Part shown: positions 1-5,970 of the stretch, one piece after another
How the letters are laid out: the number at the start of each line of letters is the position of its first letter
Position numbering within the stretch: the first letter of the stretch is position 1
From: JBFGCA01 sp041567315
GTDB lineage: Bacteria > Acidobacteriota > Thermoanaerobaculia > Multivoradales > JAHEKO01
Assembly: GCA_041567315.1 (NCBI GenBank)
Contig: JBFGCA010000181.1
Coordinates: 1-5,970, forward strand
Length of the DNA: 5,970 nt
Reading direction: 5' to 3'
The notes under the pieces: model-generated
Told to the model about the DNA's origin: nothing
Database searches by the model: none
Seen by the model: only the letters and a program-made list of their open reading frames with translations
Position numbers and translations under genes: made by a program

Positions 1-100
1 ATGGCGGGGCGACTCGCCACCGCCGGCCGCGGGAGGCGGCTCACGCCGTCCCTCCGCGGCCCGCCGGACGCTGGAGTACACTCGCGCCGGCGGCGCCGGG

Positions 101-664
101 ATGCCGAGAATCACCAGGGTCTACACGCGGACCGGGGACGACGGCACCACCGCGCTCGGCGGCGGCCGGCGGGTCAGCAAGGCGTCGCCGCGGCTGGCCG
201 CCTACGGCACCGTCGACGAGCTCAACTCGCAGCTCGGGGCGGCGGTGGCGGCCGGGGGGGACGACGCTTTGCGGCCCCCCCTGGCGCGGCTCCAGAACGA
301 GCTCTTTCACCTCGGCTCCGACCTCTGCGTGCCGGAGGAGGACAAGCCGAGGACGGCGGTGCCGGTGATCGAGGAGCGGCACGTCGAGGCCCTCGAGCGG
401 CTGATCGACCAGCTCTCCGCCGAGCTCGGACCGCTCGAGAACTTCATCCTGCCGGGGGGCTCGCCGGCCGCTGCCCAGCTCCACCTCGCCCGCACGGTCT
501 GCCGCCGGGCCGAGCGCGAGCTGGTGGCGCTCGCCGAGGGCGAGCGGGTGGGTCGCTTCACCCTCCGGTACCTGAACCGGCTCTCCGACGCGCTGTTCGT
601 CATGGCCCGCTACGAGAACCTCAAGCGGGGCGTGCCCGACGTGCTGTGGGACAGCCGGGCCTGA
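101..664 (+). CDS. pduO: PduO-type corrinoid (cob(I)alamin) adenosyltransferase
   Basis: The 187-residue product should transfer the 5'-deoxyadenosyl group of ATP to the cobalt of reduced cob(I)alamin, or to cob(I)yrinic acid a,c-diamide, in the cytoplasm to give adenosylcobalamin. Visible family motifs are the N-terminal ATP-binding TRTGDDGTT (residues 9-17), GTVDELNS (36-43), ILPGG (116-120), the Arg-rich helix ARTVCRRAERE (130-140, with Arg131 and Arg135) and RYLNRLSDALFVMAR (156-170). Length is normal for a stand-alone enzyme, and all key motifs are present. ATG 101 is chosen because MPRITRVYTRTGD is a canonical family N-terminus. The frame is open back to the left edge, but no ATG, GTG or TTG lies in it upstream. 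The Shine-Dalgarno sequence is poor. No other cobalamin gene is in the window, so the gene appears isolated. The symbol follows the family name and does not imply a role in propanediol use. Confidence 0.93.
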   Translation: MPRITRVYTRTGDDGTTALGGGRRVSKASPRLAAYGTVDELNSQLGAAVAAGGDDALRPPLARLQNELFHLGSDLCVPEEDKPRTAVPVIEERHVEALERLIDQLSAELGPLENFILPGGSPAAAQLHLARTVCRRAERELVALAEGERVGRFTLRYLNRLSDALFVMARYENLKRGVPDVLWDSRA

Positions 665-667
665 GTC

Positions 668-683
668 CGCCGGCCCGCCGGCG
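668..683. terminator. possible hairpin between convergent stop codons
   Basis: The 22 bases separating the stop codons of the adenosyltransferase (664) and pilB (687) contain a 6-bp, all-GC stem (668-673 with 678-683) around a 4-base loop. The position suits a bidirectional terminator, since two transcripts meet here. No T-tract follows on either strand, and short GC stems are common by chance in such GC-rich DNA. It is therefore only a candidate. Confidence 0.25.
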
Positions 684-686
684 CCG

Positions 687-2399
<1,713 letters not shown>

Positions 2400-2407
2400 C
2401 GCAGCGT

Positions 2408-2413
2408 CTCCTC
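2408..2413 (-). promoter_or_regulatory. Ribosome binding site of pilB
   Basis: The minus strand reads GAGGAG, 8 bases before TTG at 2399. This supports the non-ATG start, since no ATG or GTG lies near the place where PilB homology begins. Confidence 0.7.
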
Positions 2414-2475
2414 GGACCGGGGCGGACGGAAGTGCATCAACAGGGTCTGGAGGGAAGAGACCGCGGCGGCGCCTG

Positions 2476-2500
2476 CGGGCTTGCCAGCGGTGCGAGCCCG
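2476..2500 (-). repeat. Inverted repeat in the pilB leader
   Basis: Perfect 6-base arms (2476-2481 and 2495-2500, CGGGCT and AGCCCG in the minus-strand sense) enclose 13 bases. Within those, a further GC/GC pair is possible beyond one mismatch. No T-tract follows in the direction of transcription, so it is not a clear intrinsic terminator for the upstream operon. It overlaps the sigma-54-like match and could equally be an operator-like or leader-RNA hairpin, or chance. Confidence 0.3.
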
Positions 2501-2556
2501 ACGCCCAGGCAGTCTAGCAGCCCGTGGTGGAATTCCGCCAGCCGCCGGCAGGGGGG

Positions 2557-3585
2557 TCAACGCTCGGCCAGCAGGGCGAGGGCGCGCTCGGCGACCCGCT
2601 CGGGGGGCAGCTCGAGCAGGCAGGCCTTGGCGTCGTCGAACCGGCGGTGGCAGAAGCTGCAGGGCAGTCGCACCCAGAGCGCCCGCTCGGGGGCGGCGTA
2701 GGGTCCGTGGGTCGACGGGTCGGTGGGTCCCATCACGCACAGCACCGGCCGGCCCAGGGCGTGCGCCAGGTGGAGCGGTCCGGTGTCGCCGCCCAGCACC
2801 ATTGCGGCCCGCCGCAGGAGGGCGGCCAGAAAGGGCAGCGTGGGGGCGGCAAGCGGCCGGGCGGCGCCGCCGCTGGCCGCCGCCACCGCCGCCGCCAGCG
2901 GCTCCTCGCCGGGGCCGGACACCGCCCAGACCGGCAGCCCCGCCGCCGCCGCCAGCCGGCGCGCCACCTCGCCCCAGGCCGCCGGCGGGTAGCGTTTGTT
3001 GCCCCAACCGGCCCCCGGCTGGATCAGCACCCAGGGTGGGGGCTCGGCCTCCACGAAGCGCCGCACTTCGCCCGGCTCGGCGGAGAGCAGCTTCTCGCCA
3101 CCGAAGTCGACCTCGCCGCCGGCGATCCCCAGGCCCTCGACCACGGCCAGGGCGCGGTCGACGGCGTGGCCCCCGCCCGGCCTCAGGCGCTGGCTGATCC
3201 ACACCGCGCTCGACGGCTCGCGGCGGAACCGGCGGTCGAGACCCAGCCGCCGGTCGGCCAGCGTCAGCGCCGCCAGCACTCCCGCCTTGTGGTTGCCCAT
3301 CAGGTCGAGCACCACCTCGGGGGCGAAGCGGTCGAGCGCCGCCACCAGCCCGGCGACCCCGCGCCAGGTCGACGGCGCCAGCGGCCGACGCCGCCAGGGG
3401 CCGAGCCGCACTTCGAGCAGCTCGTCGAGGTCGGGATGGCCGGCCAGCAGCGGCGCCCAGACCTCCTCGACCACCCAGCCCAGCCGGGCGGCGGGCAGTC
3501 CGCGGCGCAGGGCGGCGAGCGCCGGCAGGCAGTGGACGACGTCGCCCAGGGCGCTGGTGCGGACGATGAGGACGCGCGAGGCCAC
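2557..3585 (-). CDS. waaC: LPS heptosyltransferase, GT9 family, WaaC-like
   Basis: This 342-residue glycosyltransferase of family GT9 probably transfers L-glycero-D-manno-heptose from ADP-heptose to the Kdo-lipid A inner core at the cytoplasmic face of the inner membrane. The N-terminal Rossmann half begins VLIVRTSALGDVVH (5-18), with Asp15 at the position of the catalytic Asp of E. coli WaaC. WVVEE (37-41), the PWRRR stretch (63-67) and LDRRFRREP (116-124) resemble heptosyltransferase I rather than WaaF. The C-terminal donor-binding half has IQPGAGWGNKRYP (188-200, Lys197) and GGDTGPLHLAHALG (265-278, Asp267). A three-cysteine tail (C309, C312, C322) is also seen in other GT9 members. The start is GTG at 3585, whose G is the last base of the rfaE2 TAG stop. 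There is no good Shine-Dalgarno sequence, so re-initiation is likely. GT9 membership is sure; the exact acceptor is inferred. Confidence 0.85.
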   Translation of the reverse strand: MASRVLIVRTSALGDVVHCLPALAALRRGLPAARLGWVVEEVWAPLLAGHPDLDELLEVRLGPWRRRPLAPSTWRGVAGLVAALDRFAPEVVLDLMGNHKAGVLAALTLADRRLGLDRRFRREPSSAVWISQRLRPGGGHAVDRALAVVEGLGIAGGEVDFGGEKLLSAEPGEVRRFVEAEPPPWVLIQPGAGWGNKRYPPAAWGEVARRLAAAAGLPVWAVSGPGEEPLAAAVAAASGGAARPLAAPTLPFLAALLRRAAMVLGGDTGPLHLAHALGRPVLCVMGPTDPSTHGPYAAPERALWVRLPCSFCHRRFDDAKACLLELPPERVAERALALLAER

Positions 3586-4079
3586 TACGACTCGGCGCCC
3601 GGCTCGGGCAGACCGCGGGCGCTGGCCAGCAGGGCGCTCGTCGAGTGGTCCTTGGGATCCCCCACCAGCACCGTGCGGCCGCCGTAGGAGCGCACCACGT
3701 CGAACTCGGGAACCCGCTCGGGGCTCCCGTAGTCGGTGCCCTTGCAGTGGACCTCGGGGCGCAGCCGCGCCAGCAGCCCGGCCGGCGAATCGCCGTCGAA
3801 GACCACCACCAGGTCGACCGGCTCGAGGGCGGCCACCAGCTCGGCGCGCTCGGCGGCCGGCACCACCGGCCGGCCGGGCCCCTTGAGCCGGGCCACCGAA
3901 GCGTCGTCGTTGAGACCCACCACCAGCAGGTCGCCGTGCTCGGCGGCCGCCCGCAGGTAGCGCAGGTGGCCGACGTGGAGCAGGTCGAAGTGGCCGTTGG
4001 CGAAGGCCAGCGTGCGGCCGGCGGCGCGGGCGGCGGCGGCGCGGCGCTCCAGCTCGGCCACCGTCACCACCTCTCCCAC
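3585..4079 (-). CDS. rfaE2: D-glycero-beta-D-manno-heptose 1-phosphate adenylyltransferase (RfaE2/HldC)
   Basis: The 164-residue cytoplasmic nucleotidyltransferase should convert heptose 1-phosphate and ATP to ADP-heptose, the last activation step before epimerisation. It is a single domain of the cytidylyltransferase-like fold, matching the C-terminal half of E. coli HldE. Visible features are ANGHFDLLHVGHLRYL (27-42, with nucleotide-binding HxGH at 35-38), GLNDDASVARLKGPGRPV (55-72), the LRPEVHCKGTDY segment (106-117) and HSTSALL (145-151), equivalent to the ISSTxI-like motif. His30 replaces the more usual Cys in NGCFD. GTG 4079 is favoured because GGAGGAGG lies just upstream; GTG at 4070 or 4067 is possible. 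The gene overlaps rfaE1 by 16 bases in another frame and touches the heptosyltransferase start. Adenylyl rather than cytidylyl transfer is inferred from the neighbours. Confidence 0.91.
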   Translation of the reverse strand: MGEVVTVAELERRAAAARAAGRTLAFANGHFDLLHVGHLRYLRAAAEHGDLLVVGLNDDASVARLKGPGRPVVPAAERAELVAALEPVDLVVVFDGDSPAGLLARLRPEVHCKGTDYGSPERVPEFDVVRSYGGRTVLVGDPKDHSTSALLASARGLPEPGAES

Positions 4080-5113
4080 GCCACCTCCTCCAGAGGGCGG
4101 GGATCGGACTCGACCGCCTGCCGCAGCTCGCCGCGGCCGAGGGTGGCGGTGCCGGCCTTCATCACCACCACGCCGCCGGCGTAGTCGGCGAGCAGCGCCG
4201 CCTCCAGCGGCGTGGCGCCGGCCGCCAGCGCCAGCGCCATGACGCCGATCACCGTGTCGCCGGCGCCGGTGACGTCGGCCACCTGATCGGTGCCGTGGAC
4301 CGGGATCCGGTAGCCGCCGTCCGCCTGGCAGAGCTCCATCCCCAGACTGCCGCGCGTGATCAGGACGAAGCCGGCGTCGAGCCGCTCGCGCAGCCGGCGG
4401 CCGGCCTCCAGGGCGGCGCGCCGCGACTCCTCGAGCGGCCGGCCGAGCAGCGCCTCGGCCTCCTCCTCGTTGGGGGTGGCGCCGTCGAGACCCCGCAGCT
4501 CGGTCAGCCGGTGGCGGCTGTCGCCCAGCATCCGGCCGCCGGGTCCGAGCAGCTCGCGCAGCGCCGGCAGCAGCGCCGGCTCGACGGCGCCGTAGCCGTA
4601 GTCGCTCAGCACCGCCACCGTCGCCCGTCCGTGCCAGCCGGCCAGCGTGGCCTCGAACAGCCGCCGCTCCTCGGGCTTGAGCGGGCGCCGGTCCTCGACG
4701 TCGTAGCGCACCACCTGCTGCTTGATGCCGTGGCGGCCGCCGGCCAGGATGCGGGTCTTGGTGGGGGTGCGATAGCCGTCCGCCACCAGGACGCCCCCGG
4801 TGGCCACCCCCAGCCGGCCCAGCGCGTCGAGCAGCCCGCGGCCGCTGGCGTCGTTGCCGACCCGGCCCACCACCAGCGGCTCGCCGTCGAGGCCGGCGAC
4901 GTTGGCCACCGCGTTGGCGCCGCCGCCGGGGACCAGCTGCTCGCCCTCGTAGCTCAGGATCAGCACCGGCGCCTCGCGGCTGATGCGCTTGGGACTGCCG
5001 GTCACGAAGCGGTCCGCCACCAGGTCGACCACCATGACCACCGGCCGGCCGGCCATGGCGCCGATCAGCCCGAGCAGCCGCTCGCGGGTCGGAAGTCCCG
5101 GTCGCTCAGTCAT
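4064..5113 (-). CDS. rfaE1: D-glycero-beta-D-manno-heptose-7-phosphate kinase (RfaE1/HldA)
   Basis: This 349-residue PfkB/ribokinase-family enzyme would phosphorylate D-glycero-D-manno-heptose 7-phosphate at C1 in the cytoplasm, using ATP. It corresponds to the N-terminal kinase half of HldE. The order of motifs is: VVDLVADRF (28-36), SREAPVLIL (45-53), PGGGANAVANVAGL (62-75), VGRVGNDASG (82-91), PTKTRILAGG (117-126) then QQVVRYD (132-138), VLSDYGYG (168-175), TPNEEEAEAL (213-222) and the PfkB signature DVTGAGDTVIG (280-290) with catalytic Asp286 in the GAGD anion hole. QQVVRxD, REAPV and DVTGAGDTVIG point to RfaE1 rather than a general sugar kinase. Oddities are Val29 for the usual Gly in VVGD and Tyr174 for the usual Lys in SDYxKG. 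The start ATG overlaps the methyltransferase stop as ATGA. There is no Shine-Dalgarno sequence, so translation probably depends on coupling. Confidence 0.91.
   Translation of the reverse strand: MTERPGLPTRERLLGLIGAMAGRPVVMVVDLVADRFVTGSPKRISREAPVLILSYEGEQLVPGGGANAVANVAGLDGEPLVVGRVGNDASGRGLLDALGRLGVATGGVLVADGYRTPTKTRILAGGRHGIKQQVVRYDVEDRRPLKPEERRLFEATLAGWHGRATVAVLSDYGYGAVEPALLPALRELLGPGGRMLGDSRHRLTELRGLDGATPNEEEAEALLGRPLEESRRAALEAGRRLRERLDAGFVLITRGSLGMELCQADGGYRIPVHGTDQVADVTGAGDTVIGVMALALAAGATPLEAALLADYAGGVVVMKAGTATLGRGELRQAVESDPRPLEEVAWERW
4084..4091 (-). promoter_or_regulatory. Ribosome binding site of rfaE2 inside the end of rfaE1
   Basis: The minus strand reads GGAGGAGG within the last codons of rfaE1. 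Its first GGAGG is 7 bases from GTG 4079. This strong site supports separate initiation of rfaE2 and decides between GTG 4079 and the GTGs at 4070 and 4067, which lie further away. Confidence 0.65.
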
Positions 5114-5970
5114 TTGCGAGCGATGTTAGCAATCCCGCCGGCGGCCGGCGAGGGGACCAGAAGTCCGAGGTCGAAGAGCGCCTCCGGAGCGACGCCGCGG
5201 GCCTGGACCAGCACCCGGACGTCCTCGCCCATGCCCTCGCCGTCGAGCAGCGTCATCGCCTCCAGACGCTCGGCGGCCGGGGCCGCGGCCAGCCCGTCGA
5301 AGAGCCCGCAGGCGGTCAGCCAGCGGGCCTGGCGGGTCAGGGTCACGGTGGCCAGACCGGCGCGCTCGCCCTCCTCGCGAAGGGCCGTGAAGTCGACGTG
5401 GGCGGTGAGGTCCTGCTCGCCCACCGCCACCAGCGGATCGCGGTGCACCCGGTGGCGGCGGTAGCAGGCCAGGGTGCCGGCCGGCCGCACCCTGGGGTCG
5501 AGCAGGCGGTGGCGCTCGAAGCCGTAGTCGCAGGTGACCAGCAGGCCACGGCCCAGCAGCCGGGCGAGCGCGCGGTAGAGCGGCCGCCAGCCGGGCGCCA
5601 GGTCGGCGATCTGCCCGGGGGCTAGCGGCGCCCCCTCGGGGCCGAGCAGCCCGGCCAGCCGCGGGTCGGACAGCTCGCCGGTCTGGAAGGCGAGGCGGCC
5701 GTCGGCGGCGAGACCCACCCACAGCTCGCCCGGGCCGCCCTCGTCGCGCCCTACCAGCCGGTGGACCGGCAGGGCGTCGAACAGCTCGTAGGAGAAGACC
5801 AGGCCGTCGACCTCCCCGGCGGCCAGCCCGGCGGGGTCCGCCGCTGCGTCGGCCCCCGGCGGCAGCGGGCGCGCTACCCGGTCCCAGCCGCGGAGCCGCC
5901 GCCCGCCGACCGCGCCGCCCTCGCCCCCCAACGCGTCGATCACCGCCGCCAGGTGGGCGCCGTCGCCGCA
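5110..5970 (-). CDS. MidA/NDUFAF7-family SAM-dependent methyltransferase (5' end outside window)
   Basis: The frame stays open to the right edge. The nine codons before the first in-window start candidate (GTG 5943) encode CGDGAHLAA, which looks like the end of the glycine-rich SAM-binding motif I. GTG 5943 is therefore not the real start, and about 80-100 N-terminal residues are missing. The visible 286 residues show FSYELFDALPVHR (59-71; usually SNELLDALPV), LVTCDYGFERH (144-154), GTLACYRRHRVHRDP (165-179), DLTAHVDF (187-194) and a C-terminal GMGEDVRVLVQARG (246-259). These are hallmarks of the COG1565 (MidA) family. Mitochondrial NDUFAF7 methylates an arginine of complex I subunit NDUFS2; bacterial substrates are largely unknown. 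The stop overlaps the rfaE1 start as ATGA, placing it first among the operon genes seen here. Its role in heptose synthesis, if any, is not apparent. Confidence 0.85.
   Translation of the reverse strand, partial: CGDGAHLAAVIDALGGEGGAVGGRRLRGWDRVARPLPPGADAAADPAGLAAGEVDGLVFSYELFDALPVHRLVGRDEGGPGELWVGLAADGRLAFQTGELSDPRLAGLLGPEGAPLAPGQIADLAPGWRPLYRALARLLGRGLLVTCDYGFERHRLLDPRVRPAGTLACYRRHRVHRDPLVAVGEQDLTAHVDFTALREEGERAGLATVTLTRQARWLTACGLFDGLAAAPAAERLEAMTLLDGEGMGEDVRVLVQARGVAPEALFDLGLLVPSPAAGGIANIARK

Larger units (their letters stand above)
2400..2556 (-). promoter_or_regulatory. 157-base leader between heptosyltransferase and pilB
   Basis: This is the only sizeable gap in the minus-strand block and the natural place for a pilB promoter. 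It contains no convincing small gene. Two weak promoter-like matches are visible. One is TAGACT (2511-2516), similar to a sigma-70 -10 box, but the sequence 17 bases upstream (GGCGGA) is a poor -35. The other is a GG-N10-GC arrangement with GGGC and TCGCA ends (2491-2506), partly like a sigma-54 -24/-12 element, with about 7 of 12 consensus positions matching. GG-N10-GC is frequent by chance at this GC content. Neither match can be assigned as the promoter from sequence alone. Confidence 0.35.

Noticed and set aside
31..54. Hairpin upstream of the adenosyltransferase
   Set aside because: The imperfect stem includes a mismatch and G-U pairs, with no T-tract. Such stems are expected by chance at this base composition.
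77..82. TACACT as a -10 promoter box for the adenosyltransferase
   Set aside because: It matches TATAAT at only 4 of 6 positions and has no -35-like sequence at the expected spacing. The region could also belong to a gene outside the window.
4295..5464. Plus-strand open frame (389 codons) antisense to rfaE1 and the methyltransferase
   Set aside because: It is an antisense shadow. Both minus-strand genes are supported by many conserved motifs.
5941..5943. GTG as start codon of the methyltransferase
   Set aside because: The frame continues without a stop to the right edge, and the upstream codons encode a glycine-rich SAM-binding motif, so the gene begins outside the window.

Overview
The window is a very GC-rich (roughly 70% or more by eye) stretch of chromosome from a Gram-negative bacterium. 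Three adjacent genes build or attach the heptose of the lipopolysaccharide (LPS) inner core, and a fourth encodes a type IV pilus extension motor. The PilB sequence, the split heptose kinase and nucleotidyltransferase, and the GC content fit a deltaproteobacterial, Myxococcota or Acidobacteriota type of lineage. That placement is inferred from remembered family resemblance, not from a search. No tRNA, rRNA, CRISPR array or mobile element was found, and I see no compositional break.

Layout. On the + strand, 101-664 encodes a PduO-type ATP:cob(I)alamin adenosyltransferase. It converges on the end of a minus-strand block, with only 22 bases between the two stop codons (665-686). Read in its own 5'->3' direction, from the right edge leftwards, the minus-strand block is: a MidA/NDUFAF7-family methyltransferase (5970-5110, its start lies outside the window); heptose-7-phosphate kinase RfaE1/HldA (5113-4064); heptose-1-phosphate nucleotidyltransferase RfaE2/HldC (4079-3585); a WaaC-like heptosyltransferase (3585-2557); a 157-base gap (2556-2400); and PilB (2399-687).

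The four genes upstream of the gap overlap by 4, 16 and 1 bases, so they very probably form one translationally coupled operon. RfaE1 and RfaE2 would make the activated ADP-heptose precursor, and the WaaC-like enzyme would transfer heptose to the Kdo/lipid A core. Isomerase GmhA and phosphatase GmhB, which complete the pathway, are not in the window. The methyltransferase has no obvious role in this pathway. PilB has its own leader, an unusual TTG start and a good Shine-Dalgarno sequence, so it may be transcribed separately or by read-through.

The most notable observations are an apparently intact tandem MshEN c-di-GMP-binding motif at the N-terminus of PilB, and the RfaE1/RfaE2 junction, which looks like a bifunctional HldE split by one frame change. 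Neither is a wholly new system. I found no convincing evidence of an undescribed system here.
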